A stretch of 64,000 nucleotides of DNA. Origin: Moritella sp. F3 (lineage in GTDB: Bacteria; Pseudomonadota; Gammaproteobacteria; Enterobacterales; Moritellaceae). Location of the stretch: the NCBI RefSeq assembly GCF_015082335.1, contig NZ_BLRL01000002.1, positions 1 to 64,000 on the forward strand, in the 5' to 3' direction. The notes beneath the pieces are model-generated. The model ran no database searches, was not told where the DNA came from, and saw only the letters and a program-made list of their open reading frames with translations. Positions 39,878-49,238 of this stretch are shown piece by piece. Within the stretch, counting starts at the first letter, position 1. Each line of letters starts with the position of its first letter. The position numbers and the translations under genes are program-made.

Positions 39878-40435
39878 CTACTTAACTATGTTTGATACTT
39901 TACCTTGCTCAAATTCATAAACAATCGTACCGAATCGGTTTTGCCAAAAACGCCAGCTATCTAGTTTTAGATTAGCAGTGCGATGTGCAGGCGGGAAACC
40001 ACGGCTGATGATCACCGCATCTTTCGTCATGCCAATAACCACATCACCTTGCTCAATTGCTGTTTTTTCTAATGCGCTAAATTGCGTTAAATTAACCGGT
40101 TCCAAAGCGAAAGTACGTGTCATCAATCCAGTTACATCTACTTTGGTATATTTCTCAATATTCTTCAGCGTAATACTACGACCGTCATAGGTAAAAGTCA
40201 CTGTTGCAGCATTAACATCAGTAATTTTTACTGCAGAGTTAACCGGAATATGTTCACCACGTTTGTAGTTAGTTGCAATCACATTGTCTTTTTCAGTCCA
40301 CATACCGACTTGTGTATAAAGCGTCGTATTATCATCCAACAACGCTTGTTGTGCTGTAGATAGCTGCACCGTTGCACAACCACTCATGACGACCGCAACC
40401 AACGCCAACCCAATTACTTTCATTTTATTTATCAT
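39878..40435 (-). CDS. Hypothetical lipoprotein
   Basis: 185 residues. It has a lipoprotein signal: MINKMKVIGLALVAVVMSGC, with the lipobox VMSGC making C20 the lipidated residue. After it, ATVQL is not an inner-membrane retention signal (no Asp +2), so an outer-membrane location is likely. The mature part is predominantly beta (ITDVNAATVTFTYDGRSITL, DVVIGMTKDAVIISRGFPP, FGTIVYEFEQGKVSNIV); the last section, GMTKDAVIISRGFPPAHRT and the terminal strands, resembles the SmpA/OmlA (BamE-like) small-domain pattern, but I cannot assign it firmly. It lies just downstream of the chemoreceptor gene on the same strand, 36 bp apart. Confidence 0.75.
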   Translation of the reverse strand: MINKMKVIGLALVAVVMSGCATVQLSTAQQALLDDNTTLYTQVGMWTEKDNVIATNYKRGEHIPVNSAVKITDVNAATVTFTYDGRSITLKNIEKYTKVDVTGLMTRTFALEPVNLTQFSALEKTAIEQGDVVIGMTKDAVIISRGFPPAHRTANLKLDSWRFWQNRFGTIVYEFEQGKVSNIVK

Positions 40436-40471
40436 CTTTAGCCTAACCTCTAATTAAATTAATCTTAATGT

Positions 40472-42451
40472 TTAAATTTTAAAGACTCTCGCCACATCTT
40501 GTAATGATGTTGCCAGTTGCGCCTGCTCTCTCGCTGTCATGGCTATTTGATTCGCGCCAGTCGCAGACTCCATTGATTTTTGCTTCACGTTGACAATATT
40601 TTCAGCGACATCTTGGGTTACGACCGATTGCTCTTCAATTGCCGTAGCCACTTGCTCTGTCATGGCAAAGATCTGGTTTACTGCGCTAGTAATATCTTGC
40701 AGTGTATTTGCTACGTGTTTCGATTTGTTCACCGCTTCAGCCGCTTTACTCTGACTCACTTCAATCACGTTAAAGGCCGCGTTCGCATCATCTTGCAATG
40801 CACCAATAAAGCTTTCAATCTCTGCAGTTGACTCTTGCGTTCGTTTAGCAAGAGTACGCACTTCATCAGCAACAACAGCAAAACCGCGCCCTTGTTCGCC
40901 CGCACGCGCCGCTTCAATTGCCGCGTTTAGGGCCAATAAGTTAGTTTGATCAGCAACCGATTTAATCACATCAACCATATTGGTAATGTTGTTACTGCTT
41001 TGATGTAAATTGGTAATACGTTGAGCCAAGCTATCAATCTCACTGGCAAGCGTTTCTATTGACAGTGATGATTGCTGCACTATCTCGAGTCCATCAGATG
41101 CTTGAGCGTCAACCTCTCTTGCCGAGTCTGCAGTCAACTGGGTGTTTTGGGCGACTTCTTTTACAGTAGCGGATAATTCTTCAATTGCAGTCGCAATCAG
41201 ACTAATACCATCTTGCTGCTCTTCTAGTGATGCCGAACTATAAACACACGTTTGCGCCGTTTCTTCTGCCGCCGACGCTAAGGTAATACTTGATGTCGAA
41301 ATGTTATCCATCGCACCAGCAAATTGCGATAACGTCAGATTAAGCGCTTCAGCAATTTGACCTAACTCACTCTCTCCTGCAAGCTGCGTTTGTACAGTCA
41401 GGTCATTATTGTCACGCACTTCGGTCATCACATCCATTAGCTCTTTTACTCGCGCTAATAAGTCTCGAATAGTAATAAAGCTAATTGCCGCTGAAATCAA
41501 AATAATCAACAAACTAAAGACAATATTCATCATCAAGTCAGTCATCGCATTCGCACGATTGGTATTAACTAAATTCAATAGTGATGATTCTAGCTCATCT
41601 TGAATCGCCTTCAATTGCCCAATACGCGTACTTGCTTGAGCAAACCAATACTCAGCATCGACATTAAAGTCACTTGATTTTGTTTCAGCAATATTTCTTA
41701 ACTTCAACACCTCTTTCACCGCAGCACTATTTAACTGCTGCTCAAAAAATTGCTTATTATTGCTAGTAGCAAAGGTTTTAAAATTCGAAAAGTACGTGTC
41801 TTGTTCAACCACTAAACCAATAAATTTAACAAAATTACCAGTCCCAAAATGATCTTTAGAAAAGGTATTGCTCAATATGGCACGTTCGATACCGGCACGC
41901 TCTTTACCTTGTAAAAAGTTATAATAAGCGACTGTCTCAGCGGTGATACTGGCATCAGTGCTAATATCAACAATCAAACCTGAGACACTCAATAGCTTCG
42001 CATTCAACTTAGTGTAATACGCTAGCGCGGCGCCCAATTGTATATTCTGCGCATCCACTTTATTACGCATACCCTCCAGCATAGTGAGATCTTGCTGAAT
42101 ACTCGTTTGTAATTGCTTTATGTGACGGTCAGTGATTTCATTTTGCTGTAAAAAACGCATCAACTTACTGCGTTTAACATCGGTATCAGCGCGCTGTGTA
42201 CGCAACTTACTGCTAAATTTAGCGCCATTAGAACCAATAAACCCAGCGGTCATACCACGTTCTTTTTGTAACTCATGGACTAACTCACTGTACTCAACAG
42301 AAAGCTCAGTGTACTGGGTTAAAACAGACATTTCGTTATTGGTGGTGATGCTTTGTGAAAGCGAAGCGACACTTAACCACAAAAAACCCAGCATGGGTAA
42401 AGCCAATAACATAATGATTTTATGCTTAAAGGAGATATCTGAAAATTTCAT
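40472..42451 (-). CDS. Methyl-accepting chemotaxis protein with NIT sensor
   Basis: 659 residues from the ATG at 42451, which has AGGAA upstream; 15 residues of open frame before it are not needed. An N-terminal transmembrane helix ([20 protein letters not shown]) is followed by a nitrate/nitrite-sensing type (NIT) domain, with [21 protein letters not shown] and [20 protein letters not shown] helices (about 50-295). A second helix (about 318-338), HAMP, then the signalling domain with hairpin tip [20 protein letters not shown]. No C-terminal CheR-tethering pentapeptide is present. It senses a small ligand, possibly nitrate or nitrite, and signals to CheA via CheW. Confidence 0.88.
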   Translation of the reverse strand: MKFSDISFKHKIIMLLALPMLGFLWLSVASLSQSITTNNEMSVLTQYTELSVEYSELVHELQKERGMTAGFIGSNGAKFSSKLRTQRADTDVKRSKLMRFLQQNEITDRHIKQLQTSIQQDLTMLEGMRNKVDAQNIQLGAALAYYTKLNAKLLSVSGLIVDISTDASITAETVAYYNFLQGKERAGIERAILSNTFSKDHFGTGNFVKFIGLVVEQDTYFSNFKTFATSNNKQFFEQQLNSAAVKEVLKLRNIAETKSSDFNVDAEYWFAQASTRIGQLKAIQDELESSLLNLVNTNRANAMTDLMMNIVFSLLIILISAAISFITIRDLLARVKELMDVMTEVRDNNDLTVQTQLAGESELGQIAEALNLTLSQFAGAMDNISTSSITLASAAEETAQTCVYSSASLEEQQDGISLIATAIEELSATVKEVAQNTQLTADSAREVDAQASDGLEIVQQSSLSIETLASEIDSLAQRITNLHQSSNNITNMVDVIKSVADQTNLLALNAAIEAARAGEQGRGFAVVADEVRTLAKRTQESTAEIESFIGALQDDANAAFNVIEVSQSKAAEAVNKSKHVANTLQDITSAVNQIFAMTEQVATAIEEQSVVTQDVAENIVNVKQKSMESATGANQIAMTAREQAQLATSLQDVARVFKI

Positions 42452-42830
42452 CACTGTTCCTGATTCAAAAAATAGCACCACGCTCGGTGAGCACACTGCA
42501 AAATATAAGATGAGAATGATACCTATTAATTTCCTTTTTGTATAAACAATAATGAAACATAATGATATACATCAAGTTTACTTAAGGTAATTAATGCTAT
42601 CTACCTCAATAGTCTTAGATGGTAAATTGGACTACCCTCACACAAACCTCATACAAACATTCAATAGCAACTAACTATTAAAACGAAATGTTTAATCGAT
42701 TATACCTATACACCTATTTTTTGCATAATAACGGCTCAACACGAAGCACACGCTTCGTACCTAAATTGACAATATAAAGCAATACGACAAACGACAACCG
42801 TTTTCGTCATACACTTTCTAAGGCTGAATT
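42452..42830. promoter_or_regulatory. Divergent chemoreceptor-lpd-like intergenic region
   Basis: 379 bp without a supportable gene. It carries promoters for both divergent genes. A short perfect hairpin ACGAAGC-ACAC-GCTTCGT sits at 42741-42758 just ahead of TTGACA (42766-42771), which lacks a good -10 at normal spacing. Nothing else is recognisable. Confidence 0.5.
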
Positions 42831-44282
42831 ATGAATATGATAAATGTAGAAGTAGCAGTAATTGGTGGTGGTACAGCTGGACTTGGCGCATACCGAGCTG
42901 CAAAAGCACACTCAGAAAGTGTTGTGATTATCGAAGGTGGTCCCTATGGTACAACTTGTGCTCGTGTTGGTTGCATGCCATCAAAACTGCTTATTGCCGC
43001 AGCAGAAAGTGTACATCACATTGCAAAAGCGCCGGGCTTCGGTATCCATCCGCAAGGCGAAACCTTTATTAACGGTGTCGAAGTCATGGCGCGTGTTAAA
43101 AGTGAGCGCGACCGCTTTGTCGGCTTTGTTGTGGAAGGTGTCGATGAGATCCCTGCACAAGATAAAATAGCTGGTTACGCTACATTTTTAAACAACAATA
43201 CTTTACTGGTCGGTGACCACACTCAAATTAATGCGAAACGTATTGTCATTGCGACGGGTTCGCGCCCTGCTTATCCGGCGGTATGGAACGAATTAGGCGA
43301 CCGCTTAGTTATCAATGATGATGTCTTTGAATGGGATGATTTACCAAAATCAATCGCCGTATTTGGTCCTGGTGTGATCGGCTTAGAATTAGGACAATCA
43401 TTAAAACGCCTAGGAGTGGACGTCATCATGTTTGGTTTGGGTGGTCAAGTTGGTCCACTCACAGATCCAGAGGTCATGGCTTATGCAAATAAAGCGTTTA
43501 ATGAAGAGTTCTATCTTGATGCCGATGTGAAAGTCGAAAGTATGACGCGCCAAGGCGATCACGTTGAAATTAAATACTTAGATGATAACCAAGCACTACA
43601 AACAGTCAATGTTGAATATGTTCTTGCTGCGACAGGTCGTCGTCCAAATGTCGATAAAATTGGCCTGCAAAATACTACCCTTGAATTAGATGAGCGTGGC
43701 GTACCAACAGCGGATTATTACACGATGCAAACATCGGTAGAAAGTATCTTTATTTCTGGTGATGCCAGCAATCAAATTCCACTGTTACACGAAGCGGCTG
43801 ACCAAGCACGTATTGCTGGTGATAATGCGGGACGTTTTCCACAAATTCGAGCAGGTCTACGCCGTAGCGTTATCTCGGCAGTATTTACCGACCCACAAAT
43901 TGCCATGGTCGGTGAGACATACAAACAAATTATTACCCGTTTAGGCAACTGTGGTTGTTTTGAAACAGGCAGTGTATCGTTCGAAAATCAAGGCCGCTCA
44001 CGTGTAATGCTACGCAATAAAGGTTTATTACATGTATATGCAGAACACGGTACAGGCTTGTTCTTAGGCGCAGAAATGATTGGTCCAGATGCAGAACATT
44101 TAGCACATTTATTAGCATGGGCACATCAGCAAAAAATGACCGTATCGGAAATGTTAGACATGCCATTCTACCACCCAGTAATCGAAGAAGGTGTGAGAAC
44201 AGCATTACGTGACCTCAACGCGAAATTACACCTAGGTCCAGACATGATTAAACATTGCATGGATTGTGGCCCAGGTTGTTAG
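42831..44282 (+). CDS. Dihydrolipoamide dehydrogenase-like flavoprotein
   Basis: 483 residues. Class I pyridine nucleotide-disulfide oxidoreductase: FAD-binding VAVIGGGTAGLGAYRAAK, redox-active C43-C48 in GTTCARVGCMPSK, NAD(P)-binding SIAVFGPGVIGLELGQSLK, FAD contact SIFISGDASN, and the C-terminal dimerisation domain with the H-E pair region FYHPVIEEGVRTAL. Unlike canonical Lpd it is not adjacent to pdh or ogd genes, and it ends in a cysteine-rich tail HCMDCGPGC (C476, C479, C483). It could be a dihydrolipoyl dehydrogenase paralogue or a reductase of another disulfide or metal substrate. Confidence 0.85.
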   Translation: MNMINVEVAVIGGGTAGLGAYRAAKAHSESVVIIEGGPYGTTCARVGCMPSKLLIAAAESVHHIAKAPGFGIHPQGETFINGVEVMARVKSERDRFVGFVVEGVDEIPAQDKIAGYATFLNNNTLLVGDHTQINAKRIVIATGSRPAYPAVWNELGDRLVINDDVFEWDDLPKSIAVFGPGVIGLELGQSLKRLGVDVIMFGLGGQVGPLTDPEVMAYANKAFNEEFYLDADVKVESMTRQGDHVEIKYLDDNQALQTVNVEYVLAATGRRPNVDKIGLQNTTLELDERGVPTADYYTMQTSVESIFISGDASNQIPLLHEAADQARIAGDNAGRFPQIRAGLRRSVISAVFTDPQIAMVGETYKQIITRLGNCGCFETGSVSFENQGRSRVMLRNKGLLHVYAEHGTGLFLGAEMIGPDAEHLAHLLAWAHQQKMTVSEMLDMPFYHPVIEEGVRTALRDLNAKLHLGPDMIKHCMDCGPGC

Positions 44283-44306
44283 TAACAGGCCGAGTAACAG
44301 TGTCAG

Positions 44307-44600
44307 TTAAACACTCGGTTTAGTCATTCCAGCTTGGCGGTGTAGACTTGCCACTAAGCTATCGCGGTAACGCATTGTTGCTTTTAACGTATTGTGTACC
44401 GCGGCTGAATTTGACTGGCTGTGTTGTTGAACATAGTCGGTCATACGCTTAATTTGCGCAGTAAGCTCATCAATCGTTATTTCCGTTTGTCGTTGCTTAT
44501 TGCTTGCTACCGTTAACTTCTCTTCAGCTAAGTTTTCAACAACTAAACCTTTAACAACTAAACCATCTTCAACTATACATCCATTCTCGAATTTATCCAT
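44307..44600 (-). CDS. Hypothetical protein, 97 residues
   Basis: No family recognised. The N-terminal part is repetitive and hydrophobic-acidic (GLVVKGLVVENLAEEKL), and the remainder is a predicted amphipathic helix (TIDELTAQIKRMTDYVQQHSQ, then TLKATMRYRDSLVASLHR). One cysteine, no signal peptide or membrane segment, so probably a small cytoplasmic helical protein. AAGGG precedes the ATG at fair spacing, supporting translation. It converges with the flavoprotein gene, 24 bp apart. Confidence 0.6.
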   Translation of the reverse strand: MDKFENGCIVEDGLVVKGLVVENLAEEKLTVASNKQRQTEITIDELTAQIKRMTDYVQQHSQSNSAAVHNTLKATMRYRDSLVASLHRQAGMTKPSV

Positions 44601-44872
44601 TATGATATCCCTTCATCCTTGTCATTCGGCTGTTTCAGCAACCAATATCCTATCAGTACATACTTGAACGACTATAACATATTGTATTTTAATTCCACTT
44701 AGGCTAACTCATTAAAATACGTAGGGGAAATAGCAAAAAATTATAATTTATAGCTATTTTGTTCTGCCTATTTTAATGTCTAAACAGGCGGATTTGGCAA
44801 TATCAATTATACTGTCATATTAGATAATTTGAAGTATTGAACTGCAACAGCTTTGCTTTCAGGAGTTGGACT

Positions 44873-45049
44873 ATGTTTTCATTATTCTTAAGAATCATCT
44901 CACCTTTTTTCATCTTTCTAGGCATCATGTTTTTATATAGTTACAGCACGGGGCAAGATAGCCGGCAGATTCTAGACGCCTTAGTAGACCTGATTACTAT
45001 AATTTCAGGTCATATTTCTGATGTATTTACTGGCCTTGATTACGGCTAA
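44873..45049 (+). CDS. Small single-pass membrane protein, 58 residues
   Basis: I chose the ATG at 44873 because CAGGAG lies seven bases upstream; the frame is open 12 codons further but lacks a binding site there. The product starts MFSLFLRIISPFFIFLGIMF, a strong transmembrane helix, and ends in an acidic segment with Gln and Asp (GQDSRQILDALVDLITIISG, then DVFTGLDYG). No family recognised. It converges with argP, whose stop is 13 bp away. The combination of binding site and membrane helix makes it likely to be real. Confidence 0.62.
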   Translation: MFSLFLRIISPFFIFLGIMFLYSYSTGQDSRQILDALVDLITIISGHISDVFTGLDYG

Positions 45050-45061
45050 CCGCGCTTGCGA

Positions 45062-45943
45062 TTAAGATATTGCCAATTTAGCGGCGCTAATAATCTGTTC
45101 TGACACTTGCTTGTATAAGCCTTTGAGCAAGATCCAGCGATGCCAGTAAAGCGGTATCGTCAGTTGTGTCTCGGTTAATTTAACCAGTTTACCTGATGCC
45201 AGCTCAGCTTTAATTTGCAACTCAGGGATCAAGCAATAGGCAACACCAGCATTCGCCATTGCGACAAACGCCTCTGACGAGCGTACGATATGACAAGGGT
45301 AACTACCTCCAGCCAAATTAAAATGCTGCAGAATAAATTTGATATGCATATCATCTTTATGATCAAACGAGACCGCTGGCGCTTTCAATAATGCTTGCGG
45401 GGTGATCCCCAAAGGCAAATATTGTTGTACAAATTCAGGTGTCGCCACTAATGCATAATTCAACTCACCCAATAGCGTCGCTTCACAACCTGGTAGCGGT
45501 TTATGTTGTAAACTCAGCGCACCAAAGGCCTCACCCGCTTTCACTTTCTCTAGGGTTCTCGCTTCATCCATAATATGCAGATTCAACTCTATCGGATATT
45601 GCTTCAATAAAGGCGCTAACGCCGGAATAAACCACGTCGCTAAGCTATCCGCATTCAGCGCGATCGCCATCACTACCGATTTATCAGTCGAAGTGGCACT
45701 AATACTTGGTAATAACTCAGCTTCTAAATGTTGTACCTGCTTGTAATGTTTTAGCAAACGTTGACCAATGCCTGTCGCTACTATCGGTTGACTACGGATC
45801 AACACGGGTTGCGCAACAAACTCTTCCAGCAACTTGATACGCTGCGATACAGCGGGTTGTGATATACACAGTACATTCGCCGCACGTTCAAAACTTTGCT
45901 GCTCAATAACCACTTGTAAGGCATGTAATAATTTGTAATCCAC
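45062..45943 (-). CDS. argP: LysR family regulator ArgP
   Basis: 293 residues. The N-terminal winged helix-turn-helix reads YKLLHALQVVIEQQSFERAANVLCISQPAVSQRIKLLEE, a near match to ArgP (IciA), followed by a periplasmic-binding-like effector domain with VMAIALNADSLATWFIPAL. ArgP activates the arginine exporter gene argO in response to arginine and is antagonised by lysine in E. coli. Here it is divergent from the argO gene with 132 bp between, which supports the assignment. E. coli ArgP (IciA) also binds the oriC region, an older observation of uncertain importance. Confidence 0.9.
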   Translation of the reverse strand: MDYKLLHALQVVIEQQSFERAANVLCISQPAVSQRIKLLEEFVAQPVLIRSQPIVATGIGQRLLKHYKQVQHLEAELLPSISATSTDKSVVMAIALNADSLATWFIPALAPLLKQYPIELNLHIMDEARTLEKVKAGEAFGALSLQHKPLPGCEATLLGELNYALVATPEFVQQYLPLGITPQALLKAPAVSFDHKDDMHIKFILQHFNLAGGSYPCHIVRSSEAFVAMANAGVAYCLIPELQIKAELASGKLVKLTETQLTIPLYWHRWILLKGLYKQVSEQIISAAKLAIS

Positions 45944-46075
45944 AACGCATCCTCTCTGTTACTGCTTTGCTGCAGCCTTGCTGCATAAGTTAATTTTATC
46001 AATCATAATAATTATTAATTATACTTATCAATAAATATTTTGTAATCTCGACAGCCTAATTTCTAGAGGTTCGTT

Positions 46076-46684
46076 ATGATAACAGCAACAATTCAAGGAC
46101 TACTGCTTGGCGGTAGCATGATCATTCCTATCGGCGCGCAGAACGCCTATATCTTAAATCAGGGCATAAAGCGTAATCACCATTTTTTAACCGCGACTAT
46201 TTGTATTATCTGCGACGCTTTGTTAATTAGTGCTGGTGTGTTTGGTGCAGGCAGTTTATTGGCATTAAATCCCGACTTATTACACATTATCACCTGGGGT
46301 GGCATTGTATTTTTAACCAGTTATGGCGCAATCTCATTTCGCAGTGCATGGCGCTATCAATATGGTAAAACAACCTTAGATGGCGGGCATAAGTCCCGTA
46401 AAATGGTGATCATGGCCACCCTCGCCGTCACCTTGCTCAACCCCCATGTGTATTTAGATACCGTGGTGGTGTTAGGCAGTGTCGGTAATCAGTTCAGCGG
46501 TGATAGTCGCTTGGCTTTTGCGGGGGGCACGATCTTAGCCTCCATTTTATGGTTTTATGGTTTAGCTTTTAGTGCAGCAAAGTTTTCAGTTTGGTTAAAC
46601 CAGCCAAAGGTACAGCGTGTTATCGACATCACCGTCGGTTGTATCATGTGGTTGATTGCCAGTAGCCTATATCGCAGTTTGTAA
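46076..46684 (+). CDS. argO: Arginine exporter ArgO (LysE family)
   Basis: 202 residues (E. coli 211). LysE/RhtB-type inner-membrane exporter with about six hydrophobic segments. The family start is GLLLGGSMIIPIGAQNAYILNQGIKR, then ICDALLISAGVFGAGSLL and the ALAVTLLNPHVYLDTVVVLGSVG motif (TLAVTLLNPHVYLDT). It exports arginine and possibly lysine or canavanine. Divergent from argP. A TAGAGG element precedes the ATG. Confidence 0.93.
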   Translation: MITATIQGLLLGGSMIIPIGAQNAYILNQGIKRNHHFLTATICIICDALLISAGVFGAGSLLALNPDLLHIITWGGIVFLTSYGAISFRSAWRYQYGKTTLDGGHKSRKMVIMATLAVTLLNPHVYLDTVVVLGSVGNQFSGDSRLAFAGGTILASILWFYGLAFSAAKFSVWLNQPKVQRVIDITVGCIMWLIASSLYRSL

Positions 46685-46802
46685 TCGAAAAGGTAAAATA
46701 AGCCAACTTTAAGCAAATCATTTAGCGCTTATTCTCCGAATTCTGAGATATTGTTCACTATACTTTGCGCTTACAGCGAAAAAGGCCGATAATCAGCCCA
46801 TC

Positions 46803-46839
46803 TATCCAAACCGAACTAAATACTAGCTCAGTTTGGATA
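46803..46839 (+). repeat. Inverted repeat ahead of rsuA
   Basis: TATCCAAAC (46803-46811) and GTTTGGATA (46831-46839) are perfect 9-bp arms with a 19-base spacer, 35 bp before the rsuA ATG. It may be a leader structure or the terminator of argO; neither role is firm. Confidence 0.4.
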
Positions 46840-46873
46840 TATTCCTATAACACCAGACAAAAGTTGAACATAA

Positions 46874-47563
46874 ATGCGTTTAGATAAGTTTATTTGCCAA
46901 AGTACTAACCTGACCCGAACTCTTGCCAAGCGTGAGATTGCACGCAGTAACGTAAAAGTTGATGGCGAAGTTGTACGTAAAGCAGACCATAAAGTAACAG
47001 CTGACATGGATGTTTGGTTTAGTGGTAAATCATTAAGCCAACGCCCACCGCGTTATATCATGATGCATAAACCATTAGATGTAATTTGCTCAACAGTAGA
47101 TGAAGAACACCCATCAGTGATGAATCTAATCGAAGCAGACAAGCGTGAAGAATTACACATTGCAGGTCGCCTTGATGTTGATACTACAGGTTTAGTATTA
47201 ATCTCAGATGACGGTAAATGGTCACACCGTGTTACATCACCTAAGCGTGCATGTAACAAACGCTACCGAGTACAACTTGCAGAGGCGATTGCGCCAACAG
47301 CTGTAGCTGATTTTGAAGCGGGTATTCAACTACGTAGTGAAGACAAGCCTTGTCTACCTGCAAAACTTGAGATTTTAAGCGAAAAAGAAGTATTGCTTAC
47401 TATCCAAGAAGGTAAATACCACCAGGTTAAGCGTATGTTTGCCAGCCAAGGCAACAGCGTAATTGGCTTACACCGCGAGCAAATCGGTGACATCGTATTA
47501 GACCCTACACTGGAATTAGGTGAATGGCGTTACCTAACAGACGCAGAAGCGAAAAGCATCTAA
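46874..47563 (+). CDS. rsuA: 16S rRNA pseudouridine(516) synthase
   Basis: 229 residues (E. coli 231). An N-terminal S4 RNA-binding domain (MRLDKFICQSTNLTRTLAKREIARSNVKVDG) precedes the catalytic core with the RsuA/RluB motif AGRLDVDTTGLVLISDDG, where the aspartate in LDVDT is catalytic, and EGKYHQVKRMFASQGNSV. It converts U516 of 16S rRNA to pseudouridine. Monocistronic, ending at the terminator at 47581. Confidence 0.94.
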   Translation: MRLDKFICQSTNLTRTLAKREIARSNVKVDGEVVRKADHKVTADMDVWFSGKSLSQRPPRYIMMHKPLDVICSTVDEEHPSVMNLIEADKREELHIAGRLDVDTTGLVLISDDGKWSHRVTSPKRACNKRYRVQLAEAIAPTAVADFEAGIQLRSEDKPCLPAKLEILSEKEVLLTIQEGKYHQVKRMFASQGNSVIGLHREQIGDIVLDPTLELGEWRYLTDAEAKSI

Positions 47564-47580
47564 TCTGTTAACTGTCGATG

Positions 47581-47621
47581 AAAAAAGCCCATATTAATGA
47601 CCTTAACATGGGCTTTTTTAT
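47581..47621. terminator. Terminator between rsuA and the regulator gene
   Basis: AGCCCAT (47586-47592) pairs with ATGGGCT (47608-47614), with inner pairing, flanked by six A and a T run. It lies between convergent genes and likely serves both. Confidence 0.82.
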
Positions 47622-47654
47622 TACTGCTGTAGCCTGCTTATTTAACTTTTAATC

Positions 47655-48356
47655 TTAGCTTTCAATCTTCAATTCTGTCACTTTGTACGCACAACGCCTT
47701 GCCCCTTCGACAATATGTTCTTCGCGTTCAACAGTCGCAATACCCGCTAACAGACTTTGAAATAAATTCAATTCAGAGCGGCAAAAGTTAAGGCACTTCG
47801 ACGCTGCAGCACAAATAGGACAATGGTTTTCCATCAGCCAATAAATAGTACCGCTGTTAACAATGCCAGCATTGTCGTCAGAAACCTCGATATCATCTTT
47901 AATAATACCGCTCTCGTCTCCCATCATGACTGTCGCCATATAACCTTCTTCACTGCGTAATTCAGCCAAGGCGTTAAGCTTACCCAATAAATCAGGATGA
48001 CCAGCTAGTCTGTCGCTATACAGTTCAAACGATGCCTGTTCTCGGTGCGCAATAAGTTGTTCGAGCCCTGTATCGCCAAATATGACTTGCACTGAATCAA
48101 TAAGCTGTACGGTCAACTCTTCATGGCGATCTGAAAAGTGGCTATTACTCTGCGCCGTTAATGACCAATAACGCGTTGGTCGCCCGCGCACCGCTTTTTT
48201 ATCTTCAAAACTAATATCACCATCATCAGCTAAGGCTTGTAAATGTTGACGTACGCCCATCGTCGTTAACCCTAACTCACTGGCTAATGCTTTAGCTGTT
48301 AGCGCGCCTTCGACTTTTAACAGGCTAAGAATTTTCTCACTGGTTTTTTCTTTCAT
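47655..48356 (-). CDS. Cysteine-rich HTH regulator, SufR-like
   Basis: 233 residues from the ATG at 48356, which has TTGGAG upstream. The N-terminal winged helix is GALTAKALASELGLTTMGVRQHLQALADDG with the wing RGRPTRYWSLT. The C-terminal part has CPICAAASKCLNFCRSEL and a further cysteine in GARRCAYKV, the arrangement of SufR-type iron-sulfur sensing repressors. Four clustered cysteines suggest an Fe-S or zinc site; this is inferred. It is divergent from an FMN reductase and VOC gene pair, with AAGTAAA/TTTACTT inverted repeats between them that are candidate operators. The suf genes are not here, so its regulon may be local. Confidence 0.8.
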   Translation of the reverse strand: MKEKTSEKILSLLKVEGALTAKALASELGLTTMGVRQHLQALADDGDISFEDKKAVRGRPTRYWSLTAQSNSHFSDRHEELTVQLIDSVQVIFGDTGLEQLIAHREQASFELYSDRLAGHPDLLGKLNALAELRSEEGYMATVMMGDESGIIKDDIEVSDDNAGIVNSGTIYWLMENHCPICAAASKCLNFCRSELNLFQSLLAGIATVEREEHIVEGARRCAYKVTELKIES

Positions 48357-48462
48357 CTTCACTCCAACTATTACAATCCAATGACGATGAACAATCATTA
48401 GCAACAACGACAACAGTGCTTTCAAGCAGCTTTATCACTGTATTATTACCGATACAAATATT

Positions 48463-48528
48463 AAGTAAACTTTTTTATTTACTTTATTTTTGTTTAAGGC
48501 TTTACAAACTTAAGTAAAGAGATTACTT
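48463..48528. promoter_or_regulatory. Operator-like AAGTAAA/TTTACTT inverted repeats
   Basis: First repeat: AAGTAAA (48463-48469), 8-base spacer, TTTACTT (48478-48484). Second: AAGTAA (48512-48517), 5-base spacer, TTACTT (48523-48528). A further TTTACTAAAG follows near the ATG of the reductase. The same half-site in both pairs, in the region between the divergent HTH gene and its neighbours, is the expected layout for autoregulation. Confidence 0.6.
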
Positions 48529-48563
48529 TATTAAACATTAATAAACAAAAAGGTTTACTAAAG

Positions 48564-49202
48564 ATGAAATTAGTTATCGTCAGTGGCAGTCAAAGACAAT
48601 ATTCAGAAAGCGCTAAAGTAGCAGCGTATATCGCCAGCGCAGCAAACCAATATAAAGCAGTGCAACATATCGAACTGTGTAAATACCAACTACCCTTTTG
48701 GGATGGCGATGACAAAAGTAAATCAGCACCTAGTTGCGATTGGCCCCTCATTAGTGAAGCGTTGGTTAAAGCAGATGCGTTCGTGCTTATTACCCCTGAG
48801 TGGCAAGGTATGGCGACACCAATATTAAAGAACTTTTTGATGATGTGTGCACCTGATGAAACAGCACATAAACCCGCACTCTTAGTGTCTGTCGTCGGCG
48901 GTGTTAGTGGTGCCAACCCAATCGCAGAATTAAGAATGAATGGTTGTAAAAATAATAAGTTAGTAGCAATACCTGATCACTTAATCATTCGTAATGTTGG
49001 TGATGTATTAAATACTGTTGTGGATAAGACGGCGACCAACGAACTAGATCAAGGCGTTTACAATCGAGATAAAAGCATTCGCGATCGAATTGGCTACAGC
49101 TTACATACGCTGCATCAGTACAGCCAAGCATTGGGGCAAGTTCGTCAGCTGCAGCAACGACAACCTTACTCTCAACAAGAACAGTACAGTTACGGCATGT
49201 AA
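48564..49202 (+). CDS. NADPH-dependent FMN reductase family protein
   Basis: 212 residues. Flavodoxin-like fold: KLVIVSGSQRQYSESAKVA as the phosphate-binding loop, ELCKYQLPFWDGD, and the FMN contact VLITPEWQGMATPILKNFL, typical of YieF/WrbA-type NAD(P)H flavin or quinone reductases. A substrate such as a flavin, quinone or nitro compound cannot be fixed. It is followed 36 bp later by a VOC gene on the same strand, so the two form an operon probably controlled by the divergent SufR-like regulator. Confidence 0.82.
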   Translation: MKLVIVSGSQRQYSESAKVAAYIASAANQYKAVQHIELCKYQLPFWDGDDKSKSAPSCDWPLISEALVKADAFVLITPEWQGMATPILKNFLMMCAPDETAHKPALLVSVVGGVSGANPIAELRMNGCKNNKLVAIPDHLIIRNVGDVLNTVVDKTATNELDQGVYNRDKSIRDRIGYSLHTLHQYSQALGQVRQLQQRQPYSQQEQYSYGM

Positions 49203-49238
49203 ACATTTAATTTAAATACATAATAGAAGGACATCATT

